Shown here: positions 50,735 through 59,163 of the stretch, in pieces
Position numbering within the stretch: position 1 is the stretch's first letter
How the letters are laid out: each line of letters starts with the position of its first letter
Origin: Mogibacterium sp.
Lineage (GTDB): Bacteria; Bacillota; Clostridia; Peptostreptococcales; Anaerovoracaceae
Reading direction: 5' to 3'
Assembly: GCA_017512145.1 (NCBI GenBank)
Contig: JAFWHB010000032.1
Coordinates: forward strand, 1 to 64,000
Length of the DNA: 64,000 bases
Translations under genes and position numbers: made by a program
The notes under the pieces: model-generated
Seen by the model: only the letters and a program-made list of their open reading frames with translations
Databases searched by the model: none
What the model was told of the DNA's origin: nothing

Positions 50735-51280
50735 GTGAAATCCGGCAAACACAGACGCAAGAAAAGAATAAAGATACTCCTCTTCGTGATACTCTATGAG
50801 CTCATAGCTGTCATGTATTGCTGCAGCGGGATCCTTATCACTTCAATCGATCATATTATCGACCGGAGAACTGCAGCCGTTACAGACAGTCTGTCGGTAG
50901 CTGTATATGATCCGGCGCCCGCAGTAGAGGATGGAATCGAAGCATATAACATTGCCTGGGAGGAAGCTCACAGATGGAAGGGTCCGGTCCTTTCAAGAAG
51001 CCGTGGCTCAGTTCAGGGTCCATCAGGCAAGGAGACATATTACAATCTCAACATGGCGGGTGTTGTCAGCATCATGCGCAGCATGGGCAATACTGACGAA
51101 TACTGGGTCAGAGAAGACGGATGCAAAATGCTCGGCGATTACATAATGGTAGCGGCTAATCTCAACCTCAGGCCAAGAGGCAGCATTGTGGAGACATCTC
51201 TCGGCCAGGCGATAGTCTGTGATACAGGTGGATTTGCCAAGAAGAATCCGACTCAGATAGACATTGCGGTCACCTGGTAA
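50735..51280 (+). CDS. Membrane-anchored protein with 3D-like domain
   Basis: Starts GTG 50735. One helix (residues 12-34, ILLFVILYELIAVMYCCSGI) anchors an outside domain. The C-terminus (PRGSIVETSLGQAIVCDTGG...IDIAVTW) resembles the 3D/double-psi barrel domains of cell-wall lytic proteins such as the YocH tail, whose Asp residues take part in glycan cleavage. I infer a role in the wall. The start is uncertain because the ribosome binding site is weak. Confidence 0.6.
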   Translation: MKSGKHRRKKRIKILLFVILYELIAVMYCCSGILITSIDHIIDRRTAAVTDSLSVAVYDPAPAVEDGIEAYNIAWEEAHRWKGPVLSRSRGSVQGPSGKETYYNLNMAGVVSIMRSMGNTDEYWVREDGCKMLGDYIMVAANLNLRPRGSIVETSLGQAIVCDTGGFAKKNPTQIDIAVTW

Positions 51281-51336
51281 TACTCAGTTCAAAGTTATTA
51301 AGAGTCACGCCTCAGGAGTTGTGATATACTTAATAC

Positions 51337-51909
51337 ATGATTATTGAGAAGATACTTAACACACTTGAGAAATACGTATTCCTGGACATTATCCTTATGC
51401 TTCTCGGTCTCATCAATTCTTCAGAGGGGATGAGAGGGTATCCTTTCGCGTGGTTTGCAGGAGAGAGCTCAGATCCCGGCAGATTCCTGATGTCGCTTGC
51501 CTGCGTGACTTTAGTGGTTATTGCAGGTGATATCATTACAAAACTTGTGATCGGGCTCTCAGAACCTGTCTCAAATGTTCAGCGGACACTGGACAAATAT
51601 GTCTCAACATACACAGAATATGAAGATCCACTGATATCTGAGGTCAGGAAGAATGCCGCCAAGTCTACAGGACGCAGGTCCGGAAGCTACGAGAACAAGA
51701 TCTCCGAAGACTATGCCAGAATCCGCAGTTTCCTTAATGAGCAGAGCAAGGGCAAGGAAGAGTCCAGTAACAATAATACTATTACAGTTAAGAATCTCCT
51801 CAATGGCAATAAGGCTGAGCTAAGGAACATCAGGAAGAAGAAGTCTTCTTCATCAATAGTATGGTGGATATTTTTCATTATCATTGCCATACTGCTGATG
51901 TACTGGTAA
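51337..51909 (+). CDS. Membrane protein, unknown function
   Basis: The 190 residues have two N-terminal hydrophobic segments (about 12-25 and 48-70), a central polar, charged region rich in Lys and Ser (residues 105-170) and a C-terminal helix (SSSIVWWIFFIIIAILLMYW). I do not recognise the family. Its neighbours are the 3D-like protein upstream and a small CxxC protein 16 nt downstream. Confidence 0.55.
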   Translation: MIIEKILNTLEKYVFLDIILMLLGLINSSEGMRGYPFAWFAGESSDPGRFLMSLACVTLVVIAGDIITKLVIGLSEPVSNVQRTLDKYVSTYTEYEDPLISEVRKNAAKSTGRRSGSYENKISEDYARIRSFLNEQSKGKEESSNNNTITVKNLLNGNKAELRNIRKKKSSSSIVWWIFFIIIAILLMYW

Positions 51910-51925
51910 TTATCCGAGGTTAGAT

Positions 51926-52150
51926 ATGGGACTTTTCAGCAATAAGAACAAGAATATTCCTGCCTTTGACTCATTGAAGAAAGAGCCTGTTCTTAGGTGC
52001 AGCATTTGCACCGGAGAGCAGGTTTTGTGTATTATTGATAGAGAATCCGGCGAGATGGAGGAGCTTGCGATGATCACCTCTCCGGATCAGCTCGCCAGGA
52101 TTTGCAAGGTAAACAACGTTGATCCGTCATCTGTACGTAAGATCTACTGA
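51926..52150 (+). CDS. Small CxxC protein (74 aa)
   Basis: A 74-residue protein with one CSIC motif near residue 27 and no membrane segment: FSNKNKNIPAFDSLKKEP, then LRCSICTGEQVL. It resembles small aspartate-dehydrogenase-like accessory proteins seen in clostridia, but I cannot name it. Spaced 16 nt from the gene before and 20 nt from the SpoIIE phosphatase gene. Likely part of the same operon. Confidence 0.55.
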   Translation: MGLFSNKNKNIPAFDSLKKEPVLRCSICTGEQVLCIIDRESGEMEELAMITSPDQLARICKVNNVDPSSVRKIY

Positions 52151-52170
52151 TCATTAATGAGGTCTTCAAT

Positions 52171-54360
52171 ATGCCTAAGAAATCCGTAAGGGAAATGAAG
52201 CCCTTTGAACTCAATCATTACTCGCTTAGCGGCCGGATGTTCAGGCTCGTCATTATTCTTGTGGCAGTTATCGGAATCGCCGCCGCCACATTCGGATTCT
52301 ATCTTTACAACAATTCCGTAATGCGCGAATTCAGACGCCAGTCATGGAATATTTCAAGGACTGTCCGGTACTATATCATGCAGAATGATGTTCAATCTGT
52401 AGCGCGCAAAGTACTCGACATCTATGAATCAATTGACCCGAGCGACGACGTCAAATCAAACAATACCTATCTTGCGCAGTTTGCATCTGTCAAAGACGAC
52501 AAGTTCGAATCATATAAGAGCTCTATGCTGAATATAGCTGAAGGTAATGGCGCATATGCTATTTACTATGGAGCAATTGACAAATATACTAATCGATCAG
52601 TTTATCTCCTGGATTCAGATAAGCATGAGGGCACGTACCGCGAGCCTGGTTATTTTGATCTTATCAGAACAGATACGGAGATAGATGAGTTCTATGCATA
52701 TGTCCATGGTTCGGTACCAACAAAGACGGATGTAGCGCTCGGACTTGATGAATCTATTCCGGCTTATATTTCAAATGACCCTGAATATGGTTATATGTGT
52801 ACAGGTGCGTCTGTTGTCAATGAAGACGATAGGTATATATATATGGCATTTGTTGATCTTGACATGAACAAAGTGATCCACGGTAACAGGATATTCATGA
52901 TGCAGTATCTGGCGCTACTTGCTTTAACAACACTGCTGGTTGCGTTCCTGATCACACGCAGATTGGACAAGACAGTAATCAAGCCTATCAACCAGCTCAC
53001 TGAGGCTGCTGATGGCTACAGCAAGGACAGACAGAACAATCAGTTCGGAACGACACATTTCGATAAGCTTGACATCCGAACAGGTGATGAGATCGAGAAT
53101 CTGAGCCTTACAATGAAGGATATGGAGGCGGATATCGGTGAATATATCCAGGATCTGACCAAAGCGACAGCGGAGAAGCAGCGTATCAATACCGAGCTTG
53201 ATGTCGCAAGAGAGATCCAGAGCGGAATGATACCGCATACTTTCCCGGCATTCCCTGACAGACTCGAATTCGGCATGTATGCAAGCATGGAACCTGCAAG
53301 AGAAGTCGGTGGAGATTTCTATGACTACTTCCTCATCGATGACAATCATCTTGCACTGATGATCGCTGACGTCACGGGCAAGGGCGTTCCTGCCGCTTTG
53401 TTCATGATGTCATCTAAGACCATGCTTGAGACGACCGCGCTCAAGGGATCACTGTCTCCGGCAGCGATCCTCAAGCAGGTCAACGACGAGATCTGCAAGA
53501 ATAATCCGACGAATATGTTTGTAACAGTATGGCTCGGAATACTTGAGATCTCAACAGGAATAATGACATGTGCCAATGGTGGACATGAGTATCCTGCAAT
53601 CAGAAGAGGCGGAGGTGCCTTTGAAATATTCAAAGATCCGCACGGAACGATGCTCGGATGCTTTGAGGACAGCGAATTCACCGACTACGAGATCAACCTC
53701 GAGCCGGGAGACACTATATTCCAGTACACGGACGGAGCTACAGATACAGTTAATAACGATGAGGAATTCTTCGGTATGGACCGACTTGTTGAGGCTCTGA
53801 ACAAGGTGCCGGACAACTCTCCTCAGGAGATAATCAATGAGATCAGGTACTCGCTTGATGAATTTGCCGATGGAGCTCCAAGATTCGATGACCTTACTAT
53901 GATTTGCCTGCAATACTTCGAGGCAAAGGAATTCAGGGCACTTTTCTATCAGGATGAGATGACGGTCGAAGCAGATTATAAGAACTGGGAGAAGGTCCGC
54001 AATGTGATCGAGAAGAACCTCAGCAAGACAGACTGCACACTGAGAGACTTCAACAAGATCATTATCTCGGCTGAGGAGATTTTCACTAACATTTGCAAGT
54101 TCGCATATACACCAGAGACAGGCAAAGTGACCGTGAGGATCAGCATCTACAAGCATCCTATGACGGCCTATATCAGTCTGATCGACGGAGGCGTTCCGTT
54201 CAATCCTCTCGACAAACCTGATCCTGATGTAACGCTGCCTGCTGAAGACAGGATAATCGGCGGTCTCGGAATCTTTCTTGTAAAGAAATTGATGGACAAT
54301 GTCACATACAGACGTATCGGCGACATGAACGAACTCACACTGGAGAAGAGAATCAATTAA
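52171..54360 (+). CDS. Membrane PP2C/SpoIIE-family phosphatase fused to anti-sigma-type kinase domain
   Basis: One membrane protein carries both halves of a partner-switch. Helices near residues 24-46 and 235-258 flank an extracellular sensor (about 50-230); a HAMP-like linker follows; residues 385-575 are the SpoIIE phosphatase (VARE...GMIP, REVGGDFYDYF, ADVTGKGVPAAL, TDGATD); residues 590-729 resemble an RsbW-type ATPase (IISAEEIFTNICKFAY, GGLGIFLVKKLMDNV). It would sense an outside signal and control an anti-anti-sigma factor not encoded here. Length 729. Confidence 0.85.
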   Translation: MPKKSVREMKPFELNHYSLSGRMFRLVIILVAVIGIAAATFGFYLYNNSVMREFRRQSWNISRTVRYYIMQNDVQSVARKVLDIYESIDPSDDVKSNNTYLAQFASVKDDKFESYKSSMLNIAEGNGAYAIYYGAIDKYTNRSVYLLDSDKHEGTYREPGYFDLIRTDTEIDEFYAYVHGSVPTKTDVALGLDESIPAYISNDPEYGYMCTGASVVNEDDRYIYMAFVDLDMNKVIHGNRIFMMQYLALLALTTLLVAFLITRRLDKTVIKPINQLTEAADGYSKDRQNNQFGTTHFDKLDIRTGDEIENLSLTMKDMEADIGEYIQDLTKATAEKQRINTELDVAREIQSGMIPHTFPAFPDRLEFGMYASMEPAREVGGDFYDYFLIDDNHLALMIADVTGKGVPAALFMMSSKTMLETTALKGSLSPAAILKQVNDEICKNNPTNMFVTVWLGILEISTGIMTCANGGHEYPAIRRGGGAFEIFKDPHGTMLGCFEDSEFTDYEINLEPGDTIFQYTDGATDTVNNDEEFFGMDRLVEALNKVPDNSPQEIINEIRYSLDEFADGAPRFDDLTMICLQYFEAKEFRALFYQDEMTVEADYKNWEKVRNVIEKNLSKTDCTLRDFNKIIISAEEIFTNICKFAYTPETGKVTVRISIYKHPMTAYISLIDGGVPFNPLDKPDPDVTLPAEDRIIGGLGIFLVKKLMDNVTYRRIGDMNELTLEKRIN

Positions 54361-54384
54361 CTGAAAGGATTTTTATATAAATAA

Positions 54385-55479
54385 ATGGATGAACATTTTG
54401 ATATTCAGCAGTACTTATCAGATGGAGTTGAACAGGTAGTAAAGGATGCGCTGAGAGCGACAATCAAGGACCCGCGCGAGAGTGCTTTCCTTGCAAAGTT
54501 CGCGCTTGCCAGCGCCAAAGCTACCAGGAAGAGAATGGAGGAAGAGAAGGCAGGGCTTCATGTCCCTTCGTACCTGATAGCCAGCATAACTTCTAATTGC
54601 AATCTTCACTGCGCAGGATGCTATTCACGCGCTAATAATGCGACAGTAGACTGCCAGCCTGTGATGCAGCTTACGGATGAGGAGTGGCTCAGGATATTTA
54701 AAGAAGCCGAGGACCTCGGTATCAGCTTCATACTTCTTGCCGGCGGAGAGCCGATGCTGAGAAGAGATATTATCGTAGCAGCCGGAACGATGCAGAATAT
54801 CATTTTCCCTATATTCACTAATGGAACCTTCATGGATCAGAAGTACTTCGAGCTTCTCGAGAAGTGCCGCAATCTGATTCCGGTAATGAGCATCGAAGGC
54901 GGACGCGAAGAGACTGATGCCAGAAGAGGCGAAGGCGTATATGACAAGCTGATCGGCAATATGGACAGGCTCAAGGAGAATGGCCTCATCTACGGAGCAT
55001 CGATCACAGTGACCAAGGAGAATCTCCGGGAAGTCATTTCGGATGAGTTCCTTGAGACACTGAGCTCGCGCGGATGCAAGGCTGTATTCTATATAGAGTT
55101 CGTTCCTGTTATAGATGAGAGCAGCGAGCTAGCGCCGGATGATGACGACCGTGAGATCCTGATGAGCAGAATAGACCAGCTCAGAGCTGAGAAGCAGGAT
55201 ATGATGTATATCGCATTCCCGGGTGATGAGAAGAGCTCAGGAGGCTGCCTTGCCGCCGGAAGAGGATTCTTCCACATCAACTCACATGGCGGAGCAGAAC
55301 CATGTCCGTTCTCTGCTTACTCAGATATCAATGTCAAGGACACTTCATTAAGAGAAGCAATGAACTCAGGTCTCTTCACAGCTCTGAGAGAGGGCGATAT
55401 TCTCTCAGGCGAGCACATCGGAGGCTGCGTACTCCATGCCAAGAGAGATCAGGTTGAGGCTTTGCTCCAGAACAAATAA
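54385..55479 (+). CDS. Radical SAM protein, SPASM-like
   Basis: Cys72, Cys76 and Cys79 (CNLHCAGC) bind the SAM [4Fe-4S] cluster. A C-terminal Cys-rich part (GGCLAAGRGFFHINSHGGAEPCPF) resembles a SPASM/twitch cluster site. Length 364. Radical SAM enzymes of this type mature peptides or modify small molecules, but no precursor peptide is evident nearby. It lies 24 nt after the SpoIIE gene, with an AAAGGA upstream of ATG 54385. A hairpin at 55500 separates it from the AmmeMemoRadiSam genes. Confidence 0.8.
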   Translation: MDEHFDIQQYLSDGVEQVVKDALRATIKDPRESAFLAKFALASAKATRKRMEEEKAGLHVPSYLIASITSNCNLHCAGCYSRANNATVDCQPVMQLTDEEWLRIFKEAEDLGISFILLAGGEPMLRRDIIVAAGTMQNIIFPIFTNGTFMDQKYFELLEKCRNLIPVMSIEGGREETDARRGEGVYDKLIGNMDRLKENGLIYGASITVTKENLREVISDEFLETLSSRGCKAVFYIEFVPVIDESSELAPDDDDREILMSRIDQLRAEKQDMMYIAFPGDEKSSGGCLAAGRGFFHINSHGGAEPCPFSAYSDINVKDTSLREAMNSGLFTALREGDILSGEHIGGCVLHAKRDQVEALLQNK

Positions 55480-55499
55480 CATTTACTATTTGCTTGCGG

Positions 55500-55523
55500 A
55501 CACCCCTGTACCGGGGTGTTTGT
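55500..55523 (+). terminator. Hairpin before AmmeMemoRadiSam genes
   Basis: ACACCCC (55500-55506), TGTACC, GGGGTGT (55513-55519), then TTGTTG. The T-run is poor, so it may be an attenuator. Confidence 0.5.
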
Positions 55524-55538
55524 TGTAAGGAGGAAATT

Positions 55539-56924
55539 ATGTCTGTTGTTGGTGCATTCATGGTGCCGCATCCGCCAATGATAGTTCCGGATGTCGGCAG
55601 AGGCAGCGAGTCACAGATAGCTGAGACGACCGCGGCTTACGAATCGGTGGCTGAGCAGGTCGCTCAGCTTGAGCCGGATACGATTGTTATAACAAGTCCT
55701 CACTCTATCATGTATTCGGATTATTTTCACATCTCGCCGGGCAAGGGTGCCAAGGGAAGCTTTGCAAGATTCCGCGCGCCTCATGTCAGGTTCGATGAGA
55801 AATATGACGAGGAAATGGTCCGCGAGATCTGCCGCCTTGCAGAAGCTGAGGATTTCCCTGCGGGAACTCTCGGCGAGAGGGACAGCTCACTTGATCATGG
55901 CACAATGGTGCCGCTCTGGTTCATCAGGAATAAGTATCAGGGCGGACGCATCATCAGGATCGGCCTTTCGGGACTTCCGCTGGAAGACCATTACAGGCTT
56001 GGAATGATGATAAGAGATGCCTCAGACAAGCTTGGCAGAAGGACTGTCTTCATAGGAAGCGGCGATCTCTCGCACAAGCTGCAGGATTATGGTCCTTATG
56101 GTTTCGCAGACGAGGGACCTGTGTATGATGAGCGTATAATGGACGTCATGGGAAGAGCTGCATTCGGTGAACTCTTTGACTTCTCCGAGAACTTCTGTGA
56201 CAAAGCTGCAGAGTGCGGCCACCGGTCATTTGTCATCATGGCAGGGGCTCTTGACGGGAAGGCCGTCAGGGCCGAGAGGCTGTCGCATCAGGATGTTACA
56301 GGTGTCGGCTATGGCATCTGCACTTTCTACCCTGAAGGAGACGATGAGAAGAGGCATTTTCTGAGAGACAGACTGGCCGGCGAGGAGGCTGACCTTATCA
56401 ATGCAAGGCTTAAGTCCGATGAGTATGTAAGGCTCGCAAGACTTGCTGTCGAGAGCTATGTGTTAAGGCGTGAGAAGATCAGTATCCCTGACTGGGTGAC
56501 AGAAGAGATGCTGACAAAGCGGGCAGGAGCCTTTGTCTCGATCCACAAGCACGGGAATCTCAGAGGATGTATCGGAACGATCGCGCCAACTGCAGATTCT
56601 GTAGCGCAGGAGATAATCAATAATGCAATAAGTTCCTCCACCAGAGACAGGAGATTCCCTCCGGTCAGGCCGGATGAGCTAAAATGGCTTGAGATCAATG
56701 TAGACGTCCTCGGAGAGCCTGAGGATATAGAATCGGAAGATGAGCTCGATGTCCGCAGATACGGAGTCATCGTATCATGCGGCAGGAACAGAGGGCTTCT
56801 GCTGCCGGACCTTGACGGAGTTGATACAGTAGAGCAGCAAGTACAGATCGCCATGCAGAAGGGCGGAATCAGCAAGTATGATGATTACAAGCTGCAGAGA
56901 TTTGAAGTTATAAGACATTACTGA
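55539..56924 (+). CDS. AmmeMemoRadiSam system: Memo-like (B) fused to AMMECR1 (A) protein
   Basis: Residues 1-270 resemble MEMO1/class III extradiol dioxygenase folds (VVGAFMVPHPPMIVPDVGRG, IGSGDLSHKLQDYG) with His residues that could bind metal. Residues 295-461 are AMMECR1 (KHGNLRGCIGTIAPT). These two proteins and a radical SAM protein co-occur as the AmmeMemoRadiSam set, whose reaction is not known to me. AAGGAGGAAATT supports ATG 55539. The frame extends to 55494 but lacks a start there. The radical SAM partner follows 4 nt later. Confidence 0.85.
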   Translation: MSVVGAFMVPHPPMIVPDVGRGSESQIAETTAAYESVAEQVAQLEPDTIVITSPHSIMYSDYFHISPGKGAKGSFARFRAPHVRFDEKYDEEMVREICRLAEAEDFPAGTLGERDSSLDHGTMVPLWFIRNKYQGGRIIRIGLSGLPLEDHYRLGMMIRDASDKLGRRTVFIGSGDLSHKLQDYGPYGFADEGPVYDERIMDVMGRAAFGELFDFSENFCDKAAECGHRSFVIMAGALDGKAVRAERLSHQDVTGVGYGICTFYPEGDDEKRHFLRDRLAGEEADLINARLKSDEYVRLARLAVESYVLRREKISIPDWVTEEMLTKRAGAFVSIHKHGNLRGCIGTIAPTADSVAQEIINNAISSSTRDRRFPPVRPDELKWLEINVDVLGEPEDIESEDELDVRRYGVIVSCGRNRGLLLPDLDGVDTVEQQVQIAMQKGGISKYDDYKLQRFEVIRHY

Positions 56925-56928
56925 AGAT

Positions 56929-57768
56929 ATGGCTGTATGTGAAGTTTGTTTCAGACATTGCAATATACCGGAGGGCGGACTCGGGTTCTGCGGCGGCAGG
57001 ACTTCTTCAGGCGGCAAAGTCACAGCTGCAAACTACGGCAGGATCACTTCGCTTGCCCTCGATCCTATAGAGAAGAAGCCGCTCAGGAGATTCCATCCAG
57101 GCAGCATGATACTCTCTGCCGGCAGCTATGGGTGCAATCTGAGATGCCCATTCTGCCAGAACTACGAGATATCCTGGTCCGAAGAGGCGATGAAATTCGC
57201 CAGGAGAGCTGAATTCATCTCACCTGAGGAATTATGCAGTATTGCAGATTCGTGCCGCAGCAGGGGAAATATCGGCCTTGCATTCACATACAATGAGCCT
57301 CTTATAGGATATGAATTTATAAGAGACACATCCAGGCTCGTGCACGAGATCGGAATGTATAATGTCATTGTGACCAATGGCACTGCAGAGCTAACAGTCC
57401 TTGATGAGCTTGAGCCATATATAGACGCAATGAATATTGACCTCAAGGGGTTTACTACGAGATACTATACGGAAGTACTCGGCGGCGATCTCGATATGGT
57501 CAAAGCGTTCATAGCGAGGGCCGCGTCGTTCTGCCATGTCGAGCTTACGACGCTCGTGATCCCGGGAGAGAATGATTCGGAAGAAGAGATGAGAAGACTC
57601 TCAGACTGGGTAGCAGATACCTGCGGTGAGGAGACTCCTCTTCATATATCGAGGTTCTTCCCGGTATTCCATATGACAGACCGGGGACCGACCGATGTCA
57701 GATTGATATACCATCTTGCAGAAGTGGCAAGAGAGAATTTAAGATATGTTTATACAGGGAACTGCTGA
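56929..57768 (+). CDS. AmmeMemoRadiSam system radical SAM enzyme
   Basis: Cys69, Cys73 and Cys76 (CNLRCPFC) bind the SAM cluster; CEVCFRHC and CGG at the start could hold an auxiliary cluster. LAFTYNEPLIGYEF is the family's GGE-like region. Length 279 suits this pyruvate-formate-lyase activase-related family. It begins 4 nt after the Memo-AMMECR1 gene, so the two are coupled. Known role: none firmly established in this family. Confidence 0.85.
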   Translation: MAVCEVCFRHCNIPEGGLGFCGGRTSSGGKVTAANYGRITSLALDPIEKKPLRRFHPGSMILSAGSYGCNLRCPFCQNYEISWSEEAMKFARRAEFISPEELCSIADSCRSRGNIGLAFTYNEPLIGYEFIRDTSRLVHEIGMYNVIVTNGTAELTVLDELEPYIDAMNIDLKGFTTRYYTEVLGGDLDMVKAFIARAASFCHVELTTLVIPGENDSEEEMRRLSDWVADTCGEETPLHISRFFPVFHMTDRGPTDVRLIYHLAEVARENLRYVYTGNC

Positions 57769-57814
57769 TGCATAGAACTGCAATAAGCAGCATGTTTGAA
57801 GGGGGACATGGACA

Positions 57815-59143
57815 ATGGGTGAGGACAGACAGACTAAGTACATAGAAGACTTCCGCAGGATGATACAGCTTGAGACCATTTCGGATCCTGAGAATGGAAG
57901 CCCTGCAGAGAACTTCGTAAAGTTCCACGAGCTTATGTGGGAGCTCTTCCCGCATATCAGGAATGCATGCGAACTTAGAGAATTCAACGGTTCGCTGCTC
58001 CTCAAGTGGAAAGGAAGCGATGATTTAAGGCTCCCTGTACTCTTCATGAACCATCATGACGTAGTCCCTGCAAAGGGCGATGGCTGGAAGTATCCGCCAT
58101 TTGATGCTGTAGTTGCTGACGGCAGGATCTGGGGCAGAGGCACACTCGATGACAAAAGCGGTCTGTGGGCAATGTTCCAGGCAGCAGAGGAGCTTGCAGC
58201 TTCGGGCTACGTTCCGTCAAGAGACATATATTTCGAAACCGCCTGCAACGAAGAAACCCTTGGCGCAGGCGCTGATGAGATATCGAAGTGGCTGCTTGAT
58301 CAGGGTATCAGATTCGAGATGGTATTCGATGAGGGCGGTGAAATCGTCATCGAGCCACTTTCAGGTGCTAAGGGGACCTTTGCCATGATCGGCGTAGGTG
58401 AGAAGAGCACTGTCCAGCTGAGATTCACAGCAAGATCAAACGGCGGGCATGCATCTGCACCTGGCAAGGACACTCCTCTTGTCAGACTCGGTAAGTTCAT
58501 GACTTATGTTGAGAATCATAAGGTCTTCGAAACCAAAGTCCCTGAGCCGATACAGGAGATGCTGATGAGGCTTGCCCCATACATGGGACAGGCAGGCAAG
58601 CTGCTTTCAAGGGCAGACAAACTAGCCAAGCCGCTTGAGAAGATCATGCCTCTTCTTGGTGCGACCGCCAAGTCTCTTATCAGCACAACAATAGCATTCA
58701 CAATGATGGGCGGCGGAGAAGCAGTAAATGTTATCCCCAGAGAAGCGTGGATAATCGGTGACATGCGCTGCTCTCATCATCAGGGAATGAATGCCTCGAT
58801 AGAGAGAATAACCAAAGTCGCATCTAAATTCGGTCTTGAGGTCGAGATAGTAGATGCCAGTGTAGAATCACGAATGACTGATTACAAGGGCAAAGCATTC
58901 AGACTTGTCGAAGAGGCTGTAATGGCAACAGTCCCGGGTGTCGATGCCTGCACTCCATATGTCATGACAGGAGGATCAGATGCAAGATTCTTCGACAGAG
59001 TATGTGACCAGTGCATCAGATTCCTTCCTTTCATAATTGATTCTGAACAGATGGATTCGATCCATGGTATCAATGAGTGCCTTGATATCAGCACTATGAT
59101 ACCAGCAGTAGAATACTATAAATACATGATGCAGCATGTTTGA
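57815..59143 (+). CDS. M20-family metallopeptidase (dipeptidase/carboxypeptidase-like)
   Basis: FMNHHDVVPAKGDGW (residues about 75-89) and IWGRGTLDDKSG supply the His and Asp zinc ligands; CNEETLGAGA gives the catalytic Glu; GGHASAPGKDTP and a C-terminal HGINE-type segment are typical of M20. Length 442. ATG 57815 follows GGGGGACATGG. It lies 20 nt before a YfcC-family transporter, suggesting uptake and hydrolysis of one peptide or N-acyl amino acid (inference). Confidence 0.85.
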   Translation: MGEDRQTKYIEDFRRMIQLETISDPENGSPAENFVKFHELMWELFPHIRNACELREFNGSLLLKWKGSDDLRLPVLFMNHHDVVPAKGDGWKYPPFDAVVADGRIWGRGTLDDKSGLWAMFQAAEELAASGYVPSRDIYFETACNEETLGAGADEISKWLLDQGIRFEMVFDEGGEIVIEPLSGAKGTFAMIGVGEKSTVQLRFTARSNGGHASAPGKDTPLVRLGKFMTYVENHKVFETKVPEPIQEMLMRLAPYMGQAGKLLSRADKLAKPLEKIMPLLGATAKSLISTTIAFTMMGGGEAVNVIPREAWIIGDMRCSHHQGMNASIERITKVASKFGLEVEIVDASVESRMTDYKGKAFRLVEEAVMATVPGVDACTPYVMTGGSDARFFDRVCDQCIRFLPFIIDSEQMDSIHGINECLDISTMIPAVEYYKYMMQHV

Positions 59144-59163
59144 TATAAGGGTGGGGTACTGAC

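Noticed and set aside
53551..54156. 201-residue minus-strand frame
   Set aside because: Antisense to the SpoIIE phosphatase gene; no start signal.
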